Notes under the pieces: model-generated
Seen by the model: the letters and a program-made list of their open reading frames with translations, nothing else
Database searches by the model: none
What the model was told of the DNA's origin: nothing
Position numbers and translations under genes: made by a program
Origin: Coprinellus micaceus
Taxonomy: Eukaryota; Basidiomycota; Agaricomycetes; Agaricales; Psathyrellaceae
Assembly: GCA_951394405.1 (NCBI GenBank)
Contig: OX596344.1
Location: 1,922,001-1,986,000, forward strand
DNA: 64,000 nucleotides
Direction: 5' to 3'
Shown: positions 1 to 12,123 of the stretch, piece after piece
How the letters are laid out: each line of letters starts with the position of its first letter
Position numbering within the stretch: the stretch's first letter is position 1

Positions 1-931
1 ACCGATAAGCTTTTGATTAATGTCACATTTACATTAAATTGGCCTTTGAAAGAAAGACAGAGTATGATTTAGCTCTAGGTTTGGGAGAAACGTTGGATGG
101 CACATGGACTTGACTCACCTGGGGCGGGGGACATGGAGAGGCGAACGGCGAAGTCGGCATCCACAGGGAAGGAGACGAGGTCCTCGAGATTGCTTTGCGA
201 ACGGAGCTGGTACCGCCGAAATTAGGGCGAAGTACGGAAGTCTTGGCAAAGGGACGTACAGTTTCCTCAAAAAGGGTTGTTAGGGCAGTCATATCCTCGC
301 TCGTAGTACGCATGAGCAGGTGACAATGAATGTTTGCCTGTTCGGACCATTAGTTCGGACAAAATAAAGGGAGAAAATGCCCGTACCTGGCCCAACTTTT
401 CTGCCAAACTGTACCAGGGGGAGAAGTCTGTGGCATCGAGGAGAGGGGTAGACGCCGCGACTACTATGAGGTGTAATGACCGCGACTGATCCTCTGCACG
501 CAACGATTGCAGGAACTGTGAAAAGTTAGGAGGCCCCGGAGCACCAGTTCGGAATCACGTACAACCGCCGCCTCGTCCACCTTCGCAGCCGATATCCTGT
601 TCTCAGTCTCATAGCTCAAATGAACGTCGTTTATAGCTGCATATGGGTCGCTGTATGACCTAGGTAAGGTGGTAGATTGGGACTCGAGGACCCAGACGGT
701 CACCGAGGCCTGGTGCATGCGGGGAAAAGGGTCAACAATTTACTCCACAATTTACCCAACGCGTACCGTTATGGGTTCCGAGGTCGCCAGTTGGAGCTTG
801 CTCATCAGGGTGGAGAGGTAGCGATTCCGGAGATCGTCCCAGATGTTCGACATTTGATGCGAGTTTTCGACGAGGAGCATCACGTCGATGGGCTGGTGTG
901 GGCCCGCCGCGAAGAGGGAGCTTTCAGCCAT
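1..931 (-). CDS. MED25: Mediator subunit 25, VWA domain (5' part, cut by window edge)
   Basis: Likely Mediator subunit 25, which links activators to RNA polymerase II through an N-terminal von Willebrand A fold. Exons read on the minus strand: 931-767, 709-563, 515-387, 337-119, then a GTGAGT donor and the window edge. All junctions are phase 0 and introns are 47-57 nt. Start ATG is at 931 (MAESSLF). The protein begins with a hydrophobic beta strand (PIDVMLLVENSHQM) where MED25 has its degenerate MIDAS strand, followed by YSDPYAAINDV, ENRISAAKVDEA, LHLIVVAAS and the ANIHCHLLMR segment after a LAEKLGQ helix, matching the VWA order. The C-terminal part lies outside the window. The family call rests on remembered consensus, so another VWA protein is possible. 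Confidence 0.6.
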
Positions 932-2775
932 GGTGGCTGCGGGGCGGCGAGAGCCTTTGCCAGTGGCGACGAGCTCAGGGCTGGGCAAGGTGGTGGTCGA
1001 GTGCAGAGCAGAGCCAAGCGAGATCAGACCGCATACAGTGATGAGGAGGAGATGGTGGAGGTCATAAGGCACAACGCACACGTGCCTTTCTCAATGCGAG
1101 CCTCATCCTTCTTCATCGCGTCGAGCATCGTGGCCACCGTTTGACATCTCGGAACAACCCTACAATCTTATCGCAACTAACCCTATCGCCCACCGCCATC
1201 GCGTCGGTCACTGGATAACGATGCTCATTAGGGCCCAATACAGTCTGGGGCTGGCCAAATGGCATTGACATGGCGTTCCGACAAATGGTACAGCCTACGG
1301 TATTACATTGGAAGAATCCTGCTTTGCCATCGATAACCACTAACTTGGACAGCTCTCCTCCATTCAGTCGACAATGGGTACCAGGAGGGTCACGGTGAGT
1401 TGGACATCCGGGAATATTCGGAGACAGACTTGAGGCAGGGCATACATCCATGATATTCAGGCCACGATGCACGACAGAAAGGCGACAAAAACATCATTTG
1501 CAGCGCGACACGGTATCGATAGGGATTCGGACGAGCAGCGGACCGTGCCTCTCGTAAATGGCGACGTCCAGACTTGGCTGGTGCGCCAGAGAACTTTATC
1601 TGGTAGGCTAATTGAAGGGATGAACTCAACGCTGAAACTTGGCCAGATTTTGACCCTTGACCCGAACCTTATCTGGTAGTTGCTGCAAAAGGGGCGCCGT
1701 GTTCCTGGTGATTGTCCCCCATGCTCTGGTAAGTTGTTGATATAGATCATCCGGCCAACCTGGAACCAGAAGCTCTGCTTGCCTCCTTTGCCAGGAGATC
1801 TGGGAGCCTCGAGGCAACCGCATTCAGTCTCGTGGCCCATTCTCGGACGGATGCTGGTTCCATTGCACCAGGTACTCTTCGGGTCCGGCACTTGGACTGA
1901 CTATCTAGGAAAGTTGAAGAGTTTGTCGTCCGATATCGATTTTCCTATCCTGATGCATGGAGTAGAGCATCGAAATAGACTTGGACCTCGAGGCAGGACG
2001 GTCGCCTTAAAGATGTTAGCGCTCGTGGAGTTTCCCGAACCCAGCTCCTTCAGGCAGTTCACATGTCGTCAAGCAGGCGTCATATTGAACTGAATGACAG
2101 GTTCCGACAATCCTCGCTCCAGACTTCAGCGCCTATTCCTATCGTGTCGTCCTTCCCGTCGCTTGGCAAACTGTTAGGTCACAGGAACAGGCAGCGGTGC
2201 GCGTTCCTCGGGGAGGGTGCATTTGCGGATTAACCTTCGTGGGTTCTTTCTAACACATTGTCTCCAAGCATCCAGGACTGTGCCGCTGGCGAAGTTATCG
2301 TTTGTCTTCCGTTGACCAAAGCCAAGTTCGCGACAGACGTCAAGCAGACTAGATCCAACCCAGTTGGGTACGGTAAATCAAAGAGGTAGGCCAAATTCAG
2401 GAGGGCTCAGGATGATAAGGGCTCGTAGAAATCGATCGGGCGACAGCTTCACGGATTCTAGCAAACCTTTGACAAGCGGAGAAGAACTTCGGTGACCCCT
2501 AGGGGTCATGGAAGGAAACAATCCTCGAAGAGATGACGCTTTGCGTGCCAAGCCATAAAAGAGGAGCCTCGCCTGGGACGCATCGCCAAGGGTGAACGTG
2601 GACCAAGCAGAGGGCCAGCTCAGCAAGGGCCAGAAGAACAAGAACGTATCCTCCCCCGGCCACCCTTGGGACCGACCCCTGTCCTCTCTTCGCTCCGAAC
2701 AAGGCACAAGGCACACTGGCGGGGGCAACAGGAAAGAGAAGGAACAAAAGGGTTATTTGCCATCCGGCTATCATC
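932..2775. other. Intergenic, no supportable gene (one cysteine-containing ORF)
   Basis: About 1.8 kb between the MED25 start and the first tRNA. Minus-strand reading frames at 1113-1472 (several cysteines, motif QCNTVGCTIC) and 1457-1891 stay open for 119 and 144 codons, but I find no joined, recognisable protein, no clear signal peptide and no convincing splice chain. They could be remains of a gene or a real small gene. From 2100 to 2775 I see nothing coding. Confidence 0.3.
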
Positions 2776-2849
2776 GGCCGACTAGCTCAGTTGGTTAGAG
2801 CGTCGTGCTAATAACGCGAAGGTCTTGGGTTCGATCCCCACGTTGGCCA
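2776..2849 (+). tRNA. tRNA-Ile (anticodon AAU), copy 1
   Basis: Complete intronless cloverleaf: acceptor GGCCGAC pairs with GTTGGCC (one G-U), D stem GCTC/GAGC, anticodon stem TCGTG/CGCGA around loop CTAATAA (anticodon AAT, read as IAU), five-base variable loop, T loop TTCGATC and discriminator A. The first T-stem pair is a U-C mismatch. A TTTTT Pol III stop follows at 2857-2861. It is identical over all 74 bases to the gene at 16588-16661. Confidence 0.97.
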
Positions 2850-2856
2850 CTGACTC

Positions 2857-2861
2857 TTTTT
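2857..2861 (+). terminator. Pol III terminator of tRNA-Ile copy 1
   Basis: Run of five T on the coding strand, 7 bases after the mature 3' end of the tRNA. Confidence 0.8.
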
Positions 2862-3460
2862 GAAGCTTTTTACACTCCTCCTAACCCGTTACCCTGTGGC
2901 CTGGTTCCTCGACGAGTCGATGAGGCAAACTTCAAGTGGCGTTCAAACTGTCTGCTCACTGGGAGAAACTCGCCACTGGTGTCCTGGGTGGTCTTCTTTT
3001 CGTTTCTTTTGTTCCACTAGGGAGAAAGCTCTTCCTGTCCACGTCGGGGTCCCTTAGTATATACCCTTTGGTTTACCCTTGTAACTATCCTATTTTGGGG
3101 AAACGGGGACCTTGTCTCTCTCGACAGCTATACTTCCCGATTGCTCGGGATACTCCTGGACCGATTCATTCTTTTTGGGGGGATGGGCTCAGGGGATAGG
3201 TTTTCATGCCTTTATCACAGGTTCGGTAATGTTCTTGACTCTTGCTTTTATCATTCCAGTAACTTTACTACCGTGCTCCTGGGCGCTTAACTCAGAACCT
3301 TCGCCGGCCTGGATCGGCCCGTACTCGGGCCTGCCGCGTTGCCTTTCTCGGCGGGGAGAAATCAAGGTTTGAGCGCGGTATCTCTTACGTTTCCCCTTCT
3401 CCTTCGCCATCGAGTCGTGGTAGGGTAGATAAGGACCCAGGAGGTACGCCCGTGCGTTTA

Positions 3461-6400
3461 ATGTCCTTTGATTTGGTTCATGACGATTCGCCACCGTCGC
3501 AGATGCAGCAGGAAAACAATGGACTAGGACTGAAGACTCAGGCGAACGGTGCTTATGGGAGCAGCAGCAGTGGCTCAGAAGATGAAGAAAGCGCCCAACG
3601 AGCATCGCATCGTCGCACCAGGGAACCTGGGAGTCAATGGAATGGGAGGTCTCCATTTCTGAGAAGTTCTGCGTCGTTCAGCGCACTCACTTCTTCCTCA
3701 ACCGCAGCTAGGAGGAGGAATGACGACCTTCGCCTAGGGGATCCTTTTGGCGTCGACGGGATCGCAACACCGCAGTCACATCTCGACCAACACAGGCGGA
3801 CGTCGTCGAGTGAAGGGACTTATCTCGGAGGGAGAGGGCCTGCAGGGAGCGGCACGCAGCCTTCCGTCATTCTCATGTCCAGCGGAACCGCCTCCTCGAA
3901 CCACGACGATCAAGGGACACCACAGGGTCTATTCACCCCTGCAGGCGACACCATACCCCCCATCGCAACATCTCGTTCAACCACGGCGCTTCTCATGAAG
4001 AAGAAGCAGCTTCACAGAAACCAGCACCCACAACTCGCGATAAGCAGTATGTTTCCTTGGACGGGGCACCTCAATGGGTCCACACCGACAGCTAACGGGA
4101 GCGGGAGCAGCAACTACGGTGGTTCTTCGACCTCATCGTCAGGGTCCACGACACATGGGCGAACAGTCCCCCCACCACCTCCACCGCAAATGGCGCCGCT
4201 AGTGCCTCATGTTCAGGTTTCGACACATGCTCCGGTTCAGGTGCAACCCTTGCCAGATCACCCGCCTCCACCATATAGCGAAGCGTGTTCGGAAGGAGCG
4301 GGCCAGGGTGCGACGCCAGCCATGGGTCAGTCGACTGCTCGTCATGCCGGTCTGCTTCCCCCTCAAGGTTCGTCGTCTTCTGTGTCGAGCTCTGCGACAC
4401 GGAACAGAAGCCCAGTGAGGCCGCATGTCGACCACCAGCACCGTTCCCAAGCAGAGTTCAGCTCCAACTCTCATTTGTGGGCTGCCTCGTCTGCCTCGTC
4501 GTCTCGCACCTCCTTTATGAGCGTCCAACACAGAGGAGTCCGCTATCAAGGCTTTGATGACTCGGATTGGGATAGCTCAGATGTAGACTCGAGGAGGGGC
4601 GAGGATGACCGGGATGCGATATATACGTCCCCTTCCCGAAGGCGAAAGGGGAAGGAGAGGGCCAGCCTAAGTGACGACGAGGACACTCCTACGCCAACCA
4701 CTGGGCACTCGAGTTCTATACATCCACTACACGATCCAGACCAGAGGTTGCACGACCGCCGACACTCACGAAGCCACGACAATGACGACCACCTAGCTGC
4801 CGGGCAGCCCACAATGCCCAAGTCGTGCCTAAAATCAACGCCGTCCTCCTCCACTTCTCTGTCTACTACTCACTTCTTGACCCCGTCCGCATCTTCGTCG
4901 TCGATATCAGCACAGCACGAACCCAGTGCCCCTACTCGAAAACCAAATCTTGGGGTTCGGTTTGTCCGGTTCACGCTTGGCCTGGGATCGGGGAAGGGAA
5001 AGGCGAAGGTGCGGGAGAAGGAGCCCAAACTTATATGTACGACACCGGGGGAAGCGTGTGCTGGAGAGACCGAGACCGAGACAGACGAACCGGTGAGCAG
5101 CTGGCCCGGCATGCAGCAATGTTGGCATACTAACTGTGAAGTCAGTCATCTAGACGGTTACCCACCGCCAGAAAGCCTCCACCTTCAGGCTCGAGCTTAG
5201 GTTCGCTGGGGTTCGCGGCTTGGAGGCGGTCTCCTTCATCTCTCAGACCGCCTATCTCTACCCACTCGGCCTCCAGTCCCCTGCGATCATCCCATTCCGC
5301 GCCAGTCCCCAGCTCCCCCGTGTCCACGTCATCCCCATCGTCGTTCTCCACCACCTCAAAATTCACCGTATTCCTCTTCCAATTCTTCCGCTTGCTCTCG
5401 GTCGTGCCGGCACTGTGCGCCCTCATATATTGTCTGTGGATGCTCGTCAGTTTCGGTGGGGTGGGTAGTGAGGGCGAATGGAGGATAGAGAAGGAGTACA
5501 TGGATAGGTACTGGAGTTGTGTTCCTTTGCCCCCAGGATCGCTCCCTGTGAGTGGCGCGAGTATCGTAGGTGTTGGAGGAGCGATTGGGGGGATGCTCTT
5601 TTGCGACGAGGGGAGGGGCGTTCTACGTGGACCTCCGATACCAGGACGGGTTGACTGGGTCGTTTCTGCTTTCTGGGTACGTTTTCTCAATTTACGGTTT
5701 TGGCGCATCCTCATCTGGTTTCCAAAGGCACTTCTCACCGCACATCATTGCCTGGGTCTCAGCACAGGCTTATTCGCCAGGTGGAAGGTGTACTACACGC
5801 CTTCTTCAACCCTCGTGAGGTTACTGGCATTACAAGGTATGGGAGTCCCGGGCATTATCGGTAAATAACTAACTAACGCTGATCATGTTCAGGCATTTGT
5901 TGGCAAGCAACCCACCTGACGTTGTACATCGTTGGCGGTAGCCGTCGACCAGCGGCTGCTTGGGCAGCCATTGGGACGTGCACCGCCGTCAGCCGGAGCG
6001 TGCAAATATGGGTCACAAGCAACATTGTACGGGAGTCTGAAGATGATGGGGACAACGAAGCAGACAACGACGCCCACCCGAACGTAAAAGGCCCAGGGAT
6101 GGTGATGCGCTTTGTGCATGCATTCGCAGTTGCCGTTGGTGGTGGAGGGGCCGAGGAGGGCAGCAGCGAAGAAGATCATGATGAGGGCGAATCGAACGAC
6201 ACGCCAGTCTTACCGCCAATCCCGACAGTCAACCTGGGTCTCGACGACTCCATATTTGAGTCAAGCGAGCCCGAGTCGCCTGTCGTCCACACTTCGAGGC
6301 TGAAGAAAAGGAGGAGGCGGGGACGGAAGAGGTACAAGGAAAGGTGCTGGGATTGGAAGGAGGTGGGCTTGAAATGCATGCTTCCTACCGGGCTCGTGTA

Positions 6401-6518
6401 TTTCTTGATGGCGTGGGCGGAGGTGGGGAGGAGGGAGTGGGGCACGTGGTATGGTGGGTACGATGTGTATTCTCATGGATTTCGCTCACTAGAAGGCGCC
6501 GGGGTGGTGGTGCAATGA
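3461..6518 (+). CDS. EOS1-like N-glycosylation membrane protein with long disordered N-terminus
   Basis: Exons 3461-5092, 5146-5676, 5728-5836 and 5893-6518 join in frame to about 965 residues; the first ATG is at 3461. Residues 1 to about 590 are low complexity (Ser, Pro, Gln, His and charged). The C-terminal third has hydrophobic segments (FRLLSVVPALCALIYC) and a pattern that I associate with the fungal EOS1 family: ALLTAHHCLGLSTGLFARW, VRLLALQGICW, YIVGGSRRPAAAWAAIG, VSRSVQIWVTSN and DWKEVGLKCMLPTG. Yeast Eos1 is an ER membrane protein needed for normal N-glycosylation and oxidative-stress tolerance. The 51-nt intron at 5677-5727 is a multiple of three, so both spliced and retained forms stay in frame. 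The family call is from memory. Confidence 0.65.
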
Positions 6519-6643
6519 CGACAGTATCACTTGTGCGTTGGGTTTTTATTTGACTTCTGCCGCCCCTGTATTATCATGAAAATGCTTGATCACCACATCT
6601 AGACTTGCATAAGTTCGTGAAACAGACTCACAGTGTCATTTTG

Positions 6644-7048
6644 TCACAGGTGATCGTGTCTTTCTTCTCCTGGATTGCCAGGTGCCGCAGGAAGCATTCG
6701 CGTTCCTCCGTACTCGTAGCCGCTCAATCTACGCTCCCCCATAATTTCAGGCGACGGGTATGAGCTACCACGATGCCTCGGATGCCGCCCTCGCAGTCTG
6801 TACATGGCTGGACTCTCTTGCGCACCTTGCACGCTGGACACAGGAGCCCAAGGATCCGGCGGAGCCGACGATTTCCTTGAGGTAATTGTCGCCATCCCCG
6901 GATTGTCGAGAGCCATATTTTGGTGCGCCGACCTAATGCCAACTTTGGGGTCCCAATTGACCTCGCCGACGAGAAATTTCCCCAATTCGACGAGCTTCTG
7001 TCGGGGCACCGAATAGGTTACGTGCGAAACTTTCTTGTGCACGTTCAT
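6644..7048 (-). CDS. Possible small hypothetical protein
   Basis: Uninterrupted minus-strand frame of 134 codons from the ATG at 7048 (MNVHKKVSHVTY) to a stop at 6644, convergent with the EOS1-like gene. No recognised domain, signal peptide or membrane segment. It is rich in Pro, Arg and Gly toward the end, as expected of chance frames in GC-rich DNA, so it may not be a gene. Confidence 0.25.
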   Translation of the reverse strand: MNVHKKVSHVTYSVPRQKLVELGKFLVGEVNWDPKVGIRSAHQNMALDNPGMATITSRKSSAPPDPWAPVSSVQGAQESPAMYRLRGRHPRHRGSSYPSPEIMGERRLSGYEYGGTRMLPAAPGNPGEERHDHL

Positions 7049-7306
7049 TATGGAAGCTCTAATTATCCGAGCGCCGTCCAAGGCGCGTCGGCTGACTGGC
7101 TTCCACTTTATGTTGCGTTCGCTCTACTCCCGCACGGCCCCCGCGTATTTGGCGATGGCTCGACGCGACGCACAGTTCGCGCTGCTGGGCATGGGTGCTC
7201 GGAAAACGTATAAATACGGGGGTGCTTCAGCACTTGGAAAGCATCGATCTACAGACCGATACACCTCTCCCAACGAGCCTTCCCAGCTTCTCCTGCCTTA
7301 ATCGCC

Positions 7307-8141
7307 ATGCTCTCTACCCTCGCCACCGTCTTCGCCATCGCCTCTGCTGCGCTCGCCGCGCCCGCACCTCAGCTCGGCATTGAGGTTCCCGCTGCTGGAC
7401 CCCCTGGATTCAACATGTGCGTCGGGGGCTTCCTCAAGGCCTTTGATGCATACTGACCTCCCCCCTTTCGCAACGATAGCACGAGCATTGGTGTCATCGG
7501 TACCGGATGCCCTCCCGGATCGACCTACTACGTCCTCAACCCCGAGAAGACTGCGGTGACTGTGACCTTCAGCGAGTTCTTCGCTGAGGCCGGTCCCGGT
7601 GTCTCAATCAGCAAGAACAGGAAGCAGTGCCAGTTGACCCTTGGTGTCAGCGTTCCTCCTGGCTTCACCTTCGGTATCGCCAACGTCGACTACGTGAGTC
7701 CCTTAGCCTCCTCAATTACTATAGGTCGTAGCTCTAACGCTAAATATCTACTCATCCAGCGTGGATACTACCAACTCGACAACAAGGTCACCGCATCACA
7801 ATCGTCGCTATACTACTTCCAGGGACAACTCGTCCAAGCCACCTCCCGATCTGACCTTGCCGGCCCCGTCGACGGTGACTACTACACTTACCGCGACAGC
7901 TTCGACCTCGTGTCGACTGTGCAGTCGCCTTGTGGACAGGCAACTGTGCTGAACATCAACAGCGACGTCCGTGTCAGCAACTCGCAAAACACCAAGGGCC
8001 AGGGATATATCGCCACTGACTCGATTAACACTGGCCTGACGACAGTGAGTATTGGATGTTTTTGATTGAAGGCATTGGCCTAGCTGACTTGGGTACCTTT
8101 TCTAGACCTTCAACTTCCAGTGGCAGACTTGCAAGAAGTAA
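7307..8141 (+). CDS. Secreted DUF4360 protein
   Basis: Four exons (7307-7416, 7480-7693, 7760-8044, 8106-8141) give 214 residues. The first about 18 residues (MLSTLATVFAIASAALA) are a signal peptide with an AAP cleavage site. The mature part follows the DUF4360 pattern: TGCPPGSTYYVL near the start, VTFSEFFAEAGP, RKQCQLTLGVSVPPGFTFGI, ANVDYRGYYQLDN, SSLYYFQGQL, SPCGQATVLNINSDVRVSN, IATDSINTGLTT and FNFQWQTCKK at the end. Four cysteines could form two disulfides. DUF4360 proteins are small secreted proteins of unknown function in fungi and bacteria. A TATA-like stretch (TATAAATAC) lies at about 7210, some 100 bases upstream, which fits a well-expressed gene. Confidence 0.9.
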
Positions 8142-9053
8142 TAGCTTTCATGAACACTTCATCTTATTATGCATTGATAGCTTCTCGGGCATGTACACAC
8201 GAACACAGAACAAAGGAATTCTTTCTCCTCCCCTCTCCGCCCTTGCGCTCGGTTCCGAGTCTTCTCTTTCTCCCCTCTGATCGACTAGAACTGTCCACCT
8301 ACAACTCAGAGGCTCTGCGAAACTGATGGTGATGTGGTTTGCGAGGCAGCAGGACCCATAGGTTCTTTCCGATCGCCGCGTCGAAGGCACTCGAGTTTGT
8401 ATTCTGCTTACAGTTTAATCGCTGAGTTGGCTCACCTGTTGCCTCTCCACCGGAGCACTAGTTACTTTACTTCGAATAGGTGCGCGTCAGTCCACCCAAA
8501 GTCGGTCTACAGGCCGGGGAAGGCACACACCTTTACGCCCATATAAAAACCGTGGGCCCTCGACCCCGCGGTTCAGCGCTGAGTTAACCAGTACGAGGAG
8601 TATTGTCGAAACTTTGAACAAGCGTTGTAGTACCGTGGTTCTAGAATGTAAGAGTGCTCTTCTCTACTAAAACGCCAGAGTCGAGGAGGAAAAAATACAA
8701 GACTGGAATAGTTGAAGATTATGGTGCTGGCGGCTCCTGGGTGGTAGCGTTGGTGGAATAAGCGCCCGTCGGATATGATGGGTGCAAGGTGCGCTGATTG
8801 TTCTCATCCTGTGGGTAGATTCAAGTAAAACACGCGATGGTGTGCAGGCCTGTGGAGGTGAGCGACAGAGGCCCATCGGCAATCATTACAGTTGATACAG
8901 GTAAAAAGGGTAAACAAGGCTTGAAGCACACTACGACTACGAGGCAGAGGGAGAAAGTCAGGGCGAAGACATAAGAAAGGGAACAGGAAATCGAGGCGCA
9001 GGGGTCGGCGAGGCAACGAAGCGAATACTCATAGAAATAAATATGTAGGAGTA
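8142..9053. other. Intergenic between convergent genes
   Basis: About 0.9 kb between the DUF4360 stop and the TFIIS stop, holding both 3' untranslated regions. Short open frames here have no recognisable content. A TATAAAA motif lies at about 8543 without a gene that I can attach to it. Confidence 0.5.
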
Positions 9054-10323
9054 CTACGAGAACTTCCACCTGTTCCCGCAGACCGTGCAAGTGACGAACG
9101 TAGTCATAGGTTCGTCAGCACTTCGGGTCTGAGCCTGCCTGTACCTGCATTTCCTCTAAAAACGCAAATGTTAGAATAAGATAACCGACCGGAAACTGAA
9201 TGATACGTGCCTGTTTGCATTTGGAGCATTGGAACGCGGTGGTTTCGGCCTCCGTTTCCTGAGCACTCAGGCTCTGGAAAAGGTTGTCCTCCTTGATCTT
9301 CTTCAGCGCTGCCTTCTGCTCCTCGCTTGCCATCTCCTCGCTCGTCATGGTGGAGAACTTCTTAGCCGAGATCTCGCCACTGACGATGAACTCGCGAAGT
9401 TCTGGGTTGTTCTTGTCTTTGAGGTTGACAAAGAGGGAACGAATTTTGTTGCGGTACTCGCCAGCCGTGGAGGAACCGTGGTTATGGTACACTGCCAGTT
9501 CGACTTCGGCAGCGCGCTTGGCGATCAATTCAATAGCTGGACGGTGATCACATGGAGGGGTTGGCAGGATGGGGTGAGTCCAAATAAGCGCCCAAGGAGA
9601 AAGGAGACGCACGAGCAGGAGAATCACTAGCCAATGCATCGTAAATCAATTCCATGCACTTGTCGCGAACCTTCTCTCCAGCGGTCCCGATGAACCCATC
9701 GTTCTTCGACGTTCGTGGGGGCCCGTTGCCGACTGGGGTCCCTGGCGTTTTGATTCCTGTCTTCGACCCAGAGGCGGCGATGGTCGTGTTAATCGCAGTC
9801 GGCTTGGGCGTGGGGCCTGTTGGCGTGCTTGCCGTGGATTTTCCGCCTCCAGGCTTCTGCTTGTCGACCGTCGTTTTCCACTTCTTCACGAGCTCTTTCG
9901 CGGCGTTGGCGACCTTGATGGAGTCGTGTTGGCGAAGCTTGCCGACTGCGAGACCCGCCTTGCTCTCCTAGTATCGTGGTCGTCCGTAATAGGGTAGATC
10001 GTCGTCATTTGAGTCGTGTGCATGTTGATGTTGAGGGTGATCATGGTGGTATGAAAGGAAGATGCACAACGTCAGATACGCTCAACCTCTGGAGATGAAA
10101 ACGTGAAGGACTCACCCTGAGGATTTGTTCGTTGATGTTGAATTCTGTCTTCATTATGTTGATTATGCTCAGAATGTCCTGAACAGTGATTCCATGAGCT
10201 ACACCCTCCCGAACGCGGCCACCTTCCCCTTCGACATTGACGCGTACATACCTCCTCATTCTTTTCGTTGACAGCGGCCTGTAGCCGCTTCACGTTTTTC
10301 TTTAGCTCTACTACGTCGGTCAT
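9054..10323 (-). CDS. DST1: Transcription elongation factor TFIIS
   Basis: Five exons (10323-10252, 10178-10116, 9967-9613, 9536-9211, 9155-9054) give 305 residues, the usual TFIIS length. TFIIS binds stalled RNA polymerase II and stimulates cleavage of backtracked RNA. Residues 1-80 are the TND/LW bundle ([17 protein letters not shown]), 80-145 a Ser/Pro/Gly linker, about 150-255 the central Pol II-binding domain ([34 protein letters not shown]), and 265-305 the zinc ribbon with Cys267, Cys270, Cys295 and Cys298 plus the catalytic Asp286-Glu287 ([10 protein letters not shown]). The last intron (9210-9156) begins with GC instead of GT; only this splice restores the ribbon. The gene is divergent from PRP46 with about 300 bp between starts. 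Confidence 0.95.
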
Positions 10324-10621
10324 CTTGTGCAGACTACGTGGAGATAGTAGGGGATTGGAGTGGCAATGGGGTATATGCTACTGGAAATGCCTACTCCCGC
10401 TCTCTACACCCCTCCTAGTGCTCAATGTCAAGACGAAAGTCCGGAATTCGTCGCGTTCGAGCTCGTTGTCGTTGTCGTTAGAGATCAAGGCTTGTCGCGT
10501 GCACTCAACGCCAATGGCGTGCTGACCAACGCGGAGCAAATACGGAGCAAACAAGACGCGGGGACCAAGGCCATCAGCAACAGCGAGCTCAAGTCGCGAA
10601 CATTGCCTGCTCAGTACCACC

Positions 10622-12123
10622 ATGACCACCCTTCCACCACTGGAACCCCTCTTCAAACGCAACGCAAAACGGACATGGGATGTCTTTGCCGCAGAGTATG
10701 ACGACCTGAATTTGAAGGATGAAGAGTCGAGGTGTGTCTCCATTTGTCCAAAAAGCCATGGAATCTAATGTCGTGTATAGTACGAGGCTACGGTTAGCGG
10801 TGAAAATCAACGACGAGTACAAGGATTACAAGTCCCTACCATCGACACTACTTGCTCAGCAGGGCGCCGTGGGTCCGGCACGGCCAAAGGATACACGAAG
10901 GATGATCACCGCTGGGGGAGAAGGTGCGCTTCAAGCGTCGGATCCGTGAGTTCCATCTAATATCCCCTAGGCATCGATCCCAGCACTTCTCGGGCACTCG
11001 CCACCATCGACAAGACCCCCATTCAACAACCCTCGACATTCTCCTCTTCCTCCGCCCTCTCCCAAGCGCTCGCCCTGCACAAGCAAACCCACACTATCAA
11101 ACCGAAGTACCATCCCGAATGGCAGCTCAAGCGCGTTATTTCAGGCCATCTGGGATGGGTGCGCAGCGTCGCTGTGGAGCCAGGGAACAAATGGTTTGCG
11201 ACGGGCGCGGGCGACAGAGTTATTAAGATCTGGGATTTGGCGAGCGGGGAGCTCAAACTGAGTTTGACGGGACACATCAGCACGGTGAGAGGGCTAGCCG
11301 TGTCGGGGAGACACCCGTACCTGTTCAGTTGTGGTGAGGACAAGGTAAGTGTCTATTCCTCTCTTCAAAATGTATGCTAACGCATCGCAGATGGTGAAAT
11401 GCTGGGACCTCGAAGCCAACAAGGTCATCCGACACTACCACGGCCACCTTTCGGGCGTGTACTCCCTCTCCCTCCACCCCACACTCGACGTGCTCGTCAC
11501 AGCCGGCCGAGACGCCTCCGCGCGCGTCTGGGACATGCGGACGAAAGCACAAATCCATGTCTTGTCGGGCCACACGGCAACCGTCGCCGATGTCAAGTGC
11601 CAGGAGTCGGACCCTCAGGTCATCACGGGTAGCATGGACAGCACAGTGCGACTGTGGGATCTTGCGGCAGGCAAGACAATGACGACGCTCACCCATCACA
11701 AGAAGAGCGTGCGATCGCTCGCGATTCACCCCACGGAGTACTCGTTCGCGACGGGTAGTGCGGGAGGGAACAATATCAAGAAGTGGAAGTGCCCTGAGGG
11801 AGCGTTTGTGTTCAACTTTAGCGGCCACAATGCGATCATCAACACGATGAGCGTGAATGCGGAGGGGGTGTTCTTTAGTGGAGGGGATAATGGGACCCTG
11901 ACGTTGTGGGACTACGCGACGGGGACGCCATTCCAAAATATGGACGACATCCCTCAGCCTGGATCCCTCGAGGCGGAGGCGGGAGTGTTCTGCTCGACCT
12001 TCGACCAGACTGGCACGCGACTTATTACGGGTGGTGCAGACAAGACTATCAAGGTACGTGAGCTGCGTGTTTTCAAGATGACGGCTAACATTCGGGATTT
12101 AGATTTATGCCGAGAAGTCATAA
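10622..12123 (+). CDS. PRP46: Pre-mRNA splicing factor PRP46/PLRG1 (WD40)
   Basis: Exons 10622-10731, 10781-10923, 10971-11344, 11391-12053 and 12103-12123 give 436 residues. The protein is the NineTeen-complex (Prp19/CDC5) WD40 subunit known as Prp46, Prp5 (fission yeast) or PLRG1, needed for spliceosome activation. After an N-terminal helical region of about 120 residues come seven WD repeats, each with GH and WD landmarks: [96 protein letters not shown] and a closing [16 protein letters not shown]. The second intron is best read as 47 nt from GTGCGC at 10924; a later GTGAGT would leave only 25 nt. Confidence 0.95.

Noticed and set aside
9229..9971. Plus-strand frames opposite TFIIS
   Set aside because: Antisense shadows of a well-conserved factor.
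10924..10970. 25-nt intron in PRP46 starting at GTGAGT
   Set aside because: Too short for a fungal intron. A GTGCGC donor at 10924 gives 47 nt and the sensible sequence GGEGIDPSTS.
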